From Spirochaetaceae bacterium (GTDB lineage Bacteria; Spirochaetota; Spirochaetia; Treponematales; Breznakiellaceae), in NCBI GenBank assembly GCA_031273985.1, contig JAISQV010000043.1, positions 1 through 11,345 on the forward strand: a stretch of DNA of 11,345 bases, given 5' to 3'. Position numbers and translations under genes: made by a program. Under the pieces are notes generated by a model, which was given only the letters and a program-made list of their open reading frames with translations, ran no database searches and had not been told where the DNA came from. This document shows, piece after piece, positions 5,193 to 11,132 of this stretch. The first letter of the stretch is position 1. Every line of letters starts with the position of its first letter.

Positions 5193-6878
5193 CTAGCGTT
5201 CCAGCTTCCGGTAGACGTAACGGTGGGGCCGGTCCGCGCCGGTACTCTTGCGCCGCCACTCGGCGTATTCGGACCAGTTCCCGTCATACCAGACCGCCTC
5301 GCCGTCCTCGAAGGAGAGGATATGGGTAGCTATTCTGTCGAGAAACCAGCGGTCGTGGCTTATCACCAGGGTTACCCCGGCGTAAGCGTCTATGGCCTCC
5401 TCCAGCGCCCTCAGCGTATTCACATCAAGATCGTTGGTGGGCTCGTCCAGAAGCAGCACGTTGGCCCCCTTCTTGAGGGTCATGGCAAGATTGAGGCGGT
5501 TCCGTTCCCCCCCGGAGAGGCTCCCGACTTTCTTCTGCTGGCCGGCGCCGGAAAAATTGTACCACGCGCAGTAGGCCCGGGAATTCACTTCCTTTGCGCC
5601 GGCCCCGGAGCCGAGCTTTATGGTATCCTGCCCGCCTGAAAGCTGCTCCCACACGGTTTTTTCATCTTCCAGGGCGGAACGCATCTGATCGCCCGTGGCA
5701 AGGGAAACGCTCTCCCCTATGCGCAGGGTTCCGCTGTCAGCCTTTTCTTCCCCGGTGATGATCCTGAACAGCGTAGTCTTCCCCGCGCCGTTGGGCCCGA
5801 CTATGCCCACACAGGAACCGGGGGGCACGGAAAAGGAAAGGTTTTGAAACAATACCCGGTCCCCAAAGGATTTGACCAGGTCCTGGGCCTCTATCACAAG
5901 CTGCCCCAGCCGGGGGCCCGGCGGAATGGTGATTCTGCTTTCCGCTATTTTTTCCCGCTCCCCGTCCCGGTAGAGTTTTTCATACTGGGCTATCCGGGCC
6001 TTGCTCTTGGCGTGCCGCCCCTGGGGGCTGAGGCGTATCCATTCCAGCTCCCGCTGCAGCATCCTGCGGCGCTCGCTTTCACCCTTCTCCTCCCGTGCAA
6101 GGCGGGCCTCCTTCTGCTCAAGCCAGGAGGAATAGTTACCCTTCCAGGGTATGCCCTCGCCCCGGTCCAGTTCCAGAATCCAGCCCGCCACATTGTCCAG
6201 AAAGTAGCGGTCATGGGTTACGGCGATCACGGTGCCGGCATATTCCCGGAGATGCCGCTCAAGCCAGGCGACGGTCTCCGCATCCAGGTGGTTGGTGGGC
6301 TCGTCCAGGAGCAGTATGTCGGGCTTCTGTAAGAGGAGGCGGCACAGGGCCACGCGCCGCTTTTCCCCGCCGGAAAGCACCGCTATGCTTTGATCCCCGG
6401 GCGGGCAGCGGAGCGCGTCCATGGCCAATTCCAGCCTGCTGTCCAGGTTCCAGCCGTCGGCGGCCTCTATCTTCTCCTGTACCAGGGCCTGTCTTTCCCC
6501 CAGTTTGTCATAGTCGGCATCGGGCTCGGCAAAGGCAGCGCTTAGATCCTCAAATTCCCGGAGCAGCGCGGCTACTTCCGCAGCCCCCTCGGAGACTGTT
6601 TCCTTCACCGTCTTCTCCGGATCGAGGCGGGGCTCCTGCTCCAGAAAGCCTATGGTGTAACCGGGACTCACCGAAGTTTCCCCGGAAAATTCCGTGTCCG
6701 CCCCGGCGAGGATTCTGAGGAGGCTGGACTTGCCGGAACCGTTAAGCCCCAGGACGCCGATTTTGGCGCCGTAAAAATACGATAGGCTTATGTCCTTGAG
6801 CACCTGTTTGACACCGTGTTTCTTTGAAACACGGTGCATGGAGTAAATTACTTTTTTGTCGTCCACCGTCGCGGCCAT
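5193..6878 (-). CDS. ettA: Energy-dependent translational throttle protein EttA (ABC-F ATPase)
   Basis: The 561-residue protein is a cytoplasmic ABC-F ATPase that binds the ribosomal E site and gates early elongation according to ATP/ADP state. It carries two nucleotide-binding domains. The first has Walker A GLNGSGKS (44-51), signature LSGGE (168-172) and Walker B ending in D192-E193. The second has Walker A GPNGAGKT (361-368), signature LSGGE (454-458) and Walker B ending in D478-E479. The EttA-type linker lies between (RELEW ... KSKARIAQYE, about 265-305). No transmembrane region is present. The start IYSMHRVSKK and the end FLDRIATHIL ... GADRPHRY follow E. coli EttA (555 residues) closely. 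The ATG at 6878 is chosen because an upstream in-frame start at 6962 would overlap luxS by about 80 bases with non-family residues. It begins 2 bases after the luxS stop without a clear Shine-Dalgarno, so translation is probably coupled. Confidence 0.95.
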   Translation of the reverse strand: MAATVDDKKVIYSMHRVSKKHGVKQVLKDISLSYFYGAKIGVLGLNGSGKSSLLRILAGADTEFSGETSVSPGYTIGFLEQEPRLDPEKTVKETVSEGAAEVAALLREFEDLSAAFAEPDADYDKLGERQALVQEKIEAADGWNLDSRLELAMDALRCPPGDQSIAVLSGGEKRRVALCRLLLQKPDILLLDEPTNHLDAETVAWLERHLREYAGTVIAVTHDRYFLDNVAGWILELDRGEGIPWKGNYSSWLEQKEARLAREEKGESERRRMLQRELEWIRLSPQGRHAKSKARIAQYEKLYRDGEREKIAESRITIPPGPRLGQLVIEAQDLVKSFGDRVLFQNLSFSVPPGSCVGIVGPNGAGKTTLFRIITGEEKADSGTLRIGESVSLATGDQMRSALEDEKTVWEQLSGGQDTIKLGSGAGAKEVNSRAYCAWYNFSGAGQQKKVGSLSGGERNRLNLAMTLKKGANVLLLDEPTNDLDVNTLRALEEAIDAYAGVTLVISHDRWFLDRIATHILSFEDGEAVWYDGNWSEYAEWRRKSTGADRPHRYVYRKLER

Positions 6879-6880
6879 AC

Positions 6881-7369
6881 TCAGCCGGGATTCTTCGGGG
6901 GGTAGATCAACTGTTCCGGCCCCGCATGGGCAAGCACCTCGGCCCAGAGCCGGATCTCCCATTTGGCTATGGTCAGGTTATGCTCCAGGTAGTTGCCGCA
7001 ATCCTCCGGGGCCGCGCCGGGGACTTCGCCCTCGAAGTCAAGAAACCAGGCGCACATCTCCCGCATGACGGGGAGCACGTCGGAGGAACTGAGGTCGCCG
7101 TGCATCACCACATAGCTCCCCGTGCGGCAGCCCATGGGCCCGAAGTAGACGATTCGCGGGCCCCACTCCTTGTGGTTTCTGAGGAATGTGGCGCAGAGGT
7201 GCTCCATGGTATGCAGCGCCGGCTGATCAATGGCCGGCTCAATGTTGGGCGCCTTGAAGCGAAGATCAAACGTGGTGATCACCGCACCGTCGAAGGTATC
7301 CTTCCGGGAAACATAGAGCCCCGGCCTCAGCAACAGATGGTTTATCTGAAAGCTGGCAATCTTCTCCAT
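6881..7369 (-). CDS. luxS: S-ribosylhomocysteine lyase LuxS
   Basis: The 162-residue enzyme cleaves S-ribosylhomocysteine to homocysteine and 4,5-dihydroxy-2,3-pentanedione, the precursor of AI-2. The metal ligands are H53 and H57 in HTMEHLCATFLRNH and C124 in CGNYLEHN. Catalytic residues E56 and C81 (FGPMGCRTG) are present. The N-terminal IASFQINHLLLRPGLYVSR matches the family, and length is normal (about 150-170). The ATG at 7369 has AGGAG (7378-7382) 8 bases upstream, preceded by a 9-bp hairpin. It is the first gene of a leftward unit with ettA and the STAS gene. mtnN, the enzyme making its substrate, lies on the same strand about 450 bases upstream. The C in HLCATF is an F in many homologues and is unlikely to affect metal binding. 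Confidence 0.97.
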   Translation of the reverse strand: MEKIASFQINHLLLRPGLYVSRKDTFDGAVITTFDLRFKAPNIEPAIDQPALHTMEHLCATFLRNHKEWGPRIVYFGPMGCRTGSYVVMHGDLSSSDVLPVMREMCAWFLDFEGEVPGAAPEDCGNYLEHNLTIAKWEIRLWAEVLAHAGPEQLIYPPKNPG

Positions 7370-7377
7370 ACAAAATT

Positions 7378-7382
7378 CTCCT
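7378..7382 (-). promoter_or_regulatory. luxS: Shine-Dalgarno of luxS
   Basis: AGGAG on the minus strand, 8 bases before the luxS ATG and 3 bases after a 9-bp hairpin, so its exposure could depend on nearby folding. Confidence 0.75.
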
Positions 7383-7385
7383 GAA

Positions 7386-7456
7386 GCTTTCCCGAATTCA
7401 TTTGCCGGGAAAGCGGCTTTAAGTTGGCGGAGAAGCGGGCTTCCGGCCGCTCCCCC
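7386..7456 (-). promoter_or_regulatory. luxS: Two hairpins in the luxS leader
   Basis: In the minus-strand RNA a first stem pairs GGGGGAGCGG (7447-7456) with CCGCTTCTCC (7429-7438), allowing two G-U pairs, with an 8-base loop. A second, perfect 9-bp stem pairs GCTTTCCCG with CGGGAAAGC (7406-7414 with 7386-7394) over an 11-base loop and ends 3 bases before AGGAG. There is no U-run after the second hairpin, so it would act on translation or RNA stability rather than termination. It does not match a SAM or SAH riboswitch that I recognise. Confidence 0.35.
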
Positions 7457-7460
7457 AAAG

Positions 7461-7616
7461 ATTTATAACCACGAAAAAATTTATAACCACGAAGGACACG
7501 AAGTACACAAAGGAAGAAGGGGTGGAGGGCAAGCCGCCGTACCCGTCTTTCAGGGGTTTTTCCTTGTTCTTTCGTAATCATCTTGCTTCCTTCGTGTCCT
7601 TAGTATCTTTGTGGTT
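7461..7616. repeat. CACGAAGG repeat island upstream of luxS
   Basis: ATTTATAACCACGAA occurs twice in direct orientation (7461-7475 and 7479-7493). A longer unit, 7485-7516 (AACCACGAAGGACACGAAG and on), faces an imperfect inverted copy at 7586-7616 ending GTGGTT. The pair encloses about 70 bases of unrelated sequence. The AT-rich GTGGTTATAAAT segments reading leftward could supply -10-like sequences for luxS, but this is weak. No gene is seen between 7370 and 7816. Confidence 0.6.
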
Positions 7617-7689
7617 AAATTCTTCCTAAAAGATATGTAACCATGGTTTGATTTATGGGTCAAGTTTAGTGCGGGGGGCCGGGGGGCGT

Positions 7690-7803
7690 TACGGGGGGCT
7701 CCCCCGCGCGAGCGGGTTCTTGAGCCCCCCGTAGTGGGGGTAGCCGGAGACCCCGGACCCGCGAAGCGGGGAGGAGGCTCCGGCGCAGGGGGCTCGGCCC
7801 CCT
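7690..7803. repeat. GC-rich hairpin cluster downstream of mtnN
   Basis: A perfect 12-bp stem pairs TACGGGGGGCTC (7690-7701) with 7722-7733, and its loop holds a smaller CCCGC / GCGGG stem (7703-7716). Two further stems follow: CCCGC / GCGGG with loop GAA (7758-7770) and AGGGGGC / GCCCCCT with loop TCG (7787-7803). The last starts 14 bases after the mtnN stop and is in position to stall or end transcription of the mtnN operon. No U-run follows, so factor-dependent termination or 3' end protection fits better than an intrinsic terminator. Confidence 0.5.
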
Positions 7804-7816
7804 CCTTCCCCTTCAC

Positions 7817-8539
7817 TTATCCCTCCTCACTAAACTTGCGGACTATGCGCCGCACGATGGCCCCCGAATGTTTCGAGGCCACCGGGAGGAATTCATCGAA
7901 GGTGAGGGGCGATTCTTTGCCCGCAATGTCCGATACCGCGCGGATTATGATGCAGGGAATCGAGAAGAGATGGCAGGTCTGGGCTACGGCCGCGCCTTCC
8001 ATTTCCACCGCCCGGATGAGGGGGAACTGTTTCCGCAGCGCGGCGATGCGGGCGTCCTGGTACATGAACACGTCCCCCGAACCGATGAGGCCCCGCACCT
8101 GGGCGAAGCTTTCGGGCAGCAGGCTTTCCGCCTTGAGTTCCGCCACGGCCTCTTCCGCCAGGGCCACAAGTTCCTCCGGCACGGTGAATATTTCCGGCAG
8201 GCCGGGGATTTGCCCCAGGGGGTAGCCGAACCCGCTTACATCGACATCGTGCTGGATCAGGCCCTCCGAAATGATGGCGTCGCCGAAATCAAGGGAGGGG
8301 TCTATGCCGCCGGCGGACCCGGTGTTGATCACCAGGGCGGGCCGGTAGCGCTCCGTGAGCAGGGCGCAGCCCACCGCCGCATTGACCTTCCCTATTCCGC
8401 AGCGTAGCAGCACGACCCGTTTCCCCTCCAGGGTTCCCGCCGTAAATTCAAAGCCGCCCTGGGAGAGGGTTTCGCGGTTTTCAATCGCTTCCCGGAGCAG
8501 GTTAACTTCGTCTTCCATGGCCCCTATTATTCCGATCAT
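7817..8539 (-). CDS. mtnN: 5'-methylthioadenosine/S-adenosylhomocysteine nucleosidase
   Basis: The 240-residue enzyme (MtnN/Pfs) removes adenine from S-adenosylhomocysteine, giving the S-ribosylhomocysteine used by LuxS, and from methylthioadenosine. The opening IGIIGAMEDEV, the turn NTGSAGGID (72-80), SGDVFM (154-159), AVEMEGAAVAQ (177-187) and RAVSD (200-204) all fit. Catalytic residues are E11, E181 and D204, equivalent to E12, E174 and D197 of the E. coli enzyme. Length is normal (about 230). The ATG overlaps the diguanylate cyclase stop by 4 bases (ATGA), and GGAGG at 8544-8548 lies 4 bases upstream. It is the last gene of the compact yraN operon and is separated from luxS by a repeat island, so the two may be transcribed separately. 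Confidence 0.97.
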   Translation of the reverse strand: MIGIIGAMEDEVNLLREAIENRETLSQGGFEFTAGTLEGKRVVLLRCGIGKVNAAVGCALLTERYRPALVINTGSAGGIDPSLDFGDAIISEGLIQHDVDVSGFGYPLGQIPGLPEIFTVPEELVALAEEAVAELKAESLLPESFAQVRGLIGSGDVFMYQDARIAALRKQFPLIRAVEMEGAAVAQTCHLFSIPCIIIRAVSDIAGKESPLTFDEFLPVASKHSGAIVRRIVRKFSEEG

Positions 8540-9702
8540 GACGCCTCCGGGGTTATATGTTCAGCCTCGTCGCCCTCGGCAACGATGGGGCCGTGTTCCC
8601 GCCAAAGGCTGGTACAGTTTCTGCCCGATTTTTTGGAATGGTACAACGCCTCGTCGCCCCGGTGGATCACCTCGTCAATGCCGGCCCCCGTATCCCGGTC
8701 AAAGGAAACTACGCCGAGGCTTATGGTAACCCGCGGCAGGGGCGGGTCCCAGGGAACGGTCATGGCGGCGACATTGTTCCGCAGCCGCCGGGCCACGAGC
8801 AGGGCGGAATCTTCGGTGGTGTTGGGGAGCAGGATAGTAAATTCCTCGCCGCCGAAGCGGGAGGGCACATCGTCGTTGCGCACGCTTTTCTTGATCACCG
8901 CGGCAAGGTACTCCAGCACCCGGTCCCCGGCAAGGTGGCCGTAGGTGTCGTTGAAGTTCTTGAATTTATCGACATCGATCACTATCAGGGAGCTGGTAAA
9001 GCCGGTGCGCTTCACCCGGGCAAGCTCCTCGTTGAGCCGGGGCACGAGAAAGGCGTGGTTAAAAAGGCCGGTCTTGGCGTCCCGTGTGGAATGTTCGTAG
9101 TGGATCTGGCTCTGTATGGCCTGGGAAACGAAGGACATGAGCTGGCTGATAAAGAGCAGCTCCCCCTCCGTGTAGAGTTCCCCGCCCTGTTTGGCCCCCA
9201 CGAGAATCAGGCCGTAGAGTCCCGAAAGGCCGAGAATGGGAATGACCAGTTCCGGGCCCAGATCGTCCATGACGGCAATGAGCGCCGCCGTCCCGGCCTC
9301 CCTTTCGAGGGCGCCCCGGAGCAGGGAATAGAGGATGGGTTCCCGGTGGGTGGAGAAAAAAGGCTCGAAGGGAGCAATGCTTTCTATGGCAAAAGGCAGG
9401 GAAACCAATTCGGAATCCCGGTAGCTTTTCAGCACCACATCCGTCCGGTTTTGCAGGGGCTTCCACAGGAAAGCTACAAAGGAGGGAAGGTACTGCTTGT
9501 TGATCTGGGAAACCGCGGCGTCCATGATCTCCTCGATAGACACACGGTTAAATATTTCCGCCGCGCTGAAAAGCAGGCTCTGGTAATTCCGTATGTCCCG
9601 CCCCAGCTTCTCTATCACATCGAAAATACCGATCCGTTCCAGGAGGTCGTAATTTTCTTTGATTTGGGGATTCGACAATAGATTGGAGCCGTTCAGTTCC
9701 AT
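8536..9702 (-). CDS. Diguanylate cyclase with N-terminal GAF-like sensor region
   Basis: The 388-residue protein makes cyclic di-GMP from two GTP. The GGDEF domain spans about residues 205-368 (TRDAKTGLFNHAFL ... ALYHSKKSGRN). Its active-site motif is GGEEF (284-288), with D243, N251 and D260 in the metal and GTP-binding positions. An RxxD inhibitory site (R275-D278, RNDD) lies five residues before GGEEF, so product inhibition is expected. Residues about 45-200 look like a GAF-type sensor (FLWKPLQNRTDVVLKSY ... GLYGLILVGAKQGGELYTEGELLFISQLMSFVSQAI). No transmembrane segments are seen, which points to a soluble sensor. It starts 1 base after the upstream zinc-ribbon gene stop and overlaps mtnN by 4 bases. 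The ligand of the sensor region is unknown. Confidence 0.93.
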   Translation of the reverse strand: MELNGSNLLSNPQIKENYDLLERIGIFDVIEKLGRDIRNYQSLLFSAAEIFNRVSIEEIMDAAVSQINKQYLPSFVAFLWKPLQNRTDVVLKSYRDSELVSLPFAIESIAPFEPFFSTHREPILYSLLRGALEREAGTAALIAVMDDLGPELVIPILGLSGLYGLILVGAKQGGELYTEGELLFISQLMSFVSQAIQSQIHYEHSTRDAKTGLFNHAFLVPRLNEELARVKRTGFTSSLIVIDVDKFKNFNDTYGHLAGDRVLEYLAAVIKKSVRNDDVPSRFGGEEFTILLPNTTEDSALLVARRLRNNVAAMTVPWDPPLPRVTISLGVVSFDRDTGAGIDEVIHRGDEALYHSKKSGRNCTSLWREHGPIVAEGDEAEHITPEAS

Positions 9703-9703
9703 G

Positions 9704-10234
9704 TCAGGTTACCGAGTAGCGATCCGCAATGGACTTGCGCCAGACCGCCTGCTTTTCCCGGTCTTCCCACTCAATGATCCGTTTAATCGTAAAACTCTGT
9801 GAATCGCCGGGTCTCTGGTAGTGCAGCACGCCGAAACGCCCGCCGCCTATATAACTCAGCACATCGCCGGATTCCGGCTCTTCCATTTGGCTTACCCTGT
9901 TCAGGACGCAGTCAAAATGAGCCGGCTCCCCGTCGTTCCGGTCCACGATGGCGGAGGCTATGTCCTTGATGGGCTTGCCGCAGAGGGGGCACTCCGGCGT
10001 GGGCAGCGGCGTGGAGGGCGGCTTGACCGGGGTCCACTTGGGCCGGGGAATCCCGCCGGCTTCCGCTTCCCCCCGCGTTTCGCGCCGGAACAGCGCATCG
10101 GCCTTTCCCTTCTCCTGTTTCTGCTTCCCCTGCCGCCGGCCTGTCCGGGCCTGGCCGGAATCGCCGCCGTTCCCGGCGTTTTTACCGCCCCGGCGCCTCC
10201 TCCCCCCGGAACGGTTATCGCCCCTGTCGCTCAT
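9704..10234 (-). CDS. Hypothetical zinc-ribbon protein with RG-rich basic N-terminus
   Basis: The 176-residue protein is not recognised by family name. Residues 1-60 are low-complexity and strongly basic (SGGRRRRGGKN, GRRQGKQKQEKGK), like disordered RNA-binding tails. A proline-rich linker (63-80, PKWTPVKPPSTPLPTP) follows. The folded part has C82, C85, H106 and C109 (C-x2-C-x20-H-x2-C in ECPLCGKPIKD and AHFDCVL), a likely single zinc site, then a beta-rich stretch (SYIGGGRFGVLHYQ) and a charged helix (IKRIIEWEDREKQAVWRK). It overlaps the preceding small ORF by 20 bases and lies 1 base before the diguanylate cyclase. A role in RNA or ribosome contact is a guess from composition alone. Confidence 0.82.
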   Translation of the reverse strand: MSDRGDNRSGGRRRRGGKNAGNGGDSGQARTGRRQGKQKQEKGKADALFRRETRGEAEAGGIPRPKWTPVKPPSTPLPTPECPLCGKPIKDIASAIVDRNDGEPAHFDCVLNRVSQMEEPESGDVLSYIGGGRFGVLHYQRPGDSQSFTIKRIIEWEDREKQAVWRKSIADRYSVT

Positions 10235-10415
10235 GGTATGACCCCCCCTGTGGTATATCCAGAATCTCGTTGCTCAAAACCTGAGCTATCCGCTGAATCG
10301 CTTCGCATAGGTAGTCCTCATTATCTATCTTTTTCCTGAGAATTGCAATTCGTGCGGGCTCAAGCAGCGGGCCGGGAGAAGCCGGGGGCGGCGATGCGGG
10401 GGAGGCCGTTACCAT
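10215..10415 (-). CDS. Small 66-residue protein, FlgM-like (tentative)
   Basis: The start is well supported: GGAG at 10421-10424 is 5 bases before the ATG, which overlaps the yraN stop in the string ATGGTAA. The end overlaps the next gene by 20 bases. Residues 1-19 are proline and serine-rich. Residues 20-52 (ARIAILRKKIDNEDYLCEAI, then QRIAQVLSNEIL) resemble the helical sigma-binding tail of the FlgM anti-sigma-28 family (R-I-x-x-L-(R/K)-x-K-I-x-n-x-x-Y ... IA..l). The spacing after the Y is one residue longer than in classical FlgM. If correct it would restrain the flagellar sigma factor FliA, but no flagellar gene is visible nearby and length is short for FlgM (usually about 90-100). It could be an unrelated helical small protein. 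Confidence 0.6.
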   Translation of the reverse strand: MVTASPASPPPASPGPLLEPARIAILRKKIDNEDYLCEAIQRIAQVLSNEILDIPQGGSYHERQGR

Positions 10416-10819
10416 AAATTCTCCGTAAATGCCGAAGGATAGTGGATTATTTCGCCCCCGGTGATGAAAATCACATCAAAACGGACGGTCATACAACTAT
10501 ATTTTCGATTTATTGAAAGAAAATACTTAGCGGTTTCTATGATCCGCCGCTGCTTTCGGGCGTCTATACCCCTGTCCAGACTCTCCGCAGCGTATACGGA
10601 CCAGGTTTTCACCTCCGCAAAGACGATAACCTCCCCTTCCAGCGCCACCAGGTCCACCTCCCCCCTCCGGGTACGGACATTCCGGGCGATAACCGTCATG
10701 CCCTGGGCTTCCAGATAGGCCGCAGCGCGCTCCTCCCCCTCCCTGCCCCGGACGCTGCGGCTATGCTCCCTTGGGGTCCCCCCGTTTCCGCCGCTCCCGG
10801 TTTGCCGCGCTTCGCGCAT
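10409..10819 (-). CDS. yraN: YraN family protein (UPF0102), nuclease-like fold
   Basis: The 136-residue protein belongs to the YraN/UPF0102 family, whose fold resembles Holliday-junction and restriction endonucleases; its cellular role is not settled. Family motifs are GREGEERAAAYLEAQGM (25-41), RNVRTRRGEVDLVAL (46-60, with E54 and D56), VFAEVK (66-71, with E69 and K71) and the late RFDVIFI. The D-ExK triad of the nuclease fold is therefore intact. The N-terminal 24 residues are polar and variable. GGAGG at 10824-10828, 4 bases before the ATG, fixes the start. It opens the operon with the small ORF, zinc-ribbon gene, diguanylate cyclase and mtnN. Upstream lies a repeat-rich gap. Confidence 0.93.
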   Translation of the reverse strand: MREARQTGSGGNGGTPREHSRSVRGREGEERAAAYLEAQGMTVIARNVRTRRGEVDLVALEGEVIVFAEVKTWSVYAAESLDRGIDARKQRRIIETAKYFLSINRKYSCMTVRFDVIFITGGEIIHYPSAFTENLW

Positions 10820-10823
10820 ACAA

Positions 10824-10828
10824 CCTCC
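10824..10828 (-). promoter_or_regulatory. yraN: Shine-Dalgarno of yraN
   Basis: GGAGG on the minus strand 4 bases before the yraN ATG. It is the strongest ribosome site in the window along with that of mtnN (8544-8548). Confidence 0.75.
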
Positions 10829-10890
10829 AAAACCGCCTGAAAGAATATAACCACTTTTCCGCCAGCTTTAAAGGAAAAGTAGACCACACG

Positions 10891-10949
10891 GAGCCTGTCC
10901 CAAAACTAATTGACTGTGCGCTAAAAGCGCACGGTTTTGGGAAAGGCTC
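10891..10949. mobile_element. 59-bp palindromic MITE-like element with CACG duplication
   Basis: The 59 bases form a near-complete palindrome: GAGCCT pairs with AGGCTC, TCCCAAAAC with GTTTTGGGA, and an inner GTGCGC with GCGCAC around loop TAAAA. CACG occurs immediately left (10887-10890) and right (10950-10953). Removing the palindrome and one CACG restores ACCACACGGAAAA, which resembles the CACGGAC intergenic repeat. This is the footprint expected of a non-autonomous element with terminal inverted repeats and a 4-bp target duplication. There is no coding capacity. The parent transposase family cannot be named from here. Confidence 0.6.
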
Positions 10950-11036
10950 CACGGAAAACACTTTTCCGTTACGGGTTAAGGAAAAGTAGACTTTTTGTCC
11001 GAAATTCCCTCTTTGTCCGTGTCGTCTGGGAGGTCG

Positions 11037-11069
11037 ACTTTTCCTCTACTTTTCCTCTACTTTTCCTCA
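11037..11069. repeat. Tandem repeat, 11 bp x 3
   Basis: The unit ACTTTTCCTCT is repeated at 11037, 11048 and 11059; the third copy ends in A instead of T. Each unit carries one copy of the ACTTTTCC octamer. Confidence 0.85.
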
Positions 11070-11101
11070 GTTCCATAGCGGAAAAGTTCCATAGCGGAAA
11101 A
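11070..11101. repeat. Tandem repeat, 16 bp x 2
   Basis: Two perfect copies of GTTCCATAGCGGAAAA directly follow the 11-bp repeats. Each contributes a GGAAAAGT octamer, in the opposite orientation to the first block. Confidence 0.85.
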
Positions 11102-11132
11102 GTGGTTAATATTTCTCCTGTACTGGCGCCGG

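Larger units (their letters stand above)
10853..11103. repeat. Cluster of nine ACTTTTCC / GGAAAAGT octamers
   Basis: ACTTTTCC lies at 10853, 10960, 11037, 11048 and 11059, and its reverse complement GGAAAAGT at 10873, 10980, 11080 and 11096. The first four form two palindromic pairs, each with a 12-base spacer, inside two 32-base direct repeats (10853-10884 and 10960-10991) that share both ends. The block fills the gap between the HD-GYP-like gene and yraN, so it would lie in the leader of the yraN operon if transcribed. Regulator binding sites, RNA hairpins or decayed mobile repeats are all possible. Confidence 0.65.

Noticed and set aside
5180..5287. Upstream in-frame start for the STAS gene at 5287
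   Set aside because: The extra 36 residues lie within ettA, are T, G and P-rich and precede the first STAS strand. GTG 5179 has a ribosome site and gives normal length.
6879..6962. Upstream in-frame start for ettA at 6962
   Set aside because: It would overlap the luxS coding end and add residues absent from EttA; the 6878 start matches the family N-terminus.
7386..7456. SAM or SAH riboswitch upstream of luxS
   Set aside because: The two simple hairpins lack the junctions and conserved cores of the known classes; only a generic leader structure is supported.
7690..7803. Intrinsic terminator for mtnN
   Set aside because: The hairpins are strong but no U-run follows in the leftward RNA, so they are listed as a repeat cluster with a possible 3' end role.
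8557..9681. Long rightward ORF of 374 codons opposite the diguanylate cyclase
   Set aside because: It is the antisense frame of a clear GGDEF gene; high GC content removes stops. The product has no recognisable domain.
10853..11103. CRISPR array
   Set aside because: Octamers occur in both orientations with unequal spacing, there are no uniform repeats with unique spacers, and no cas gene is present.
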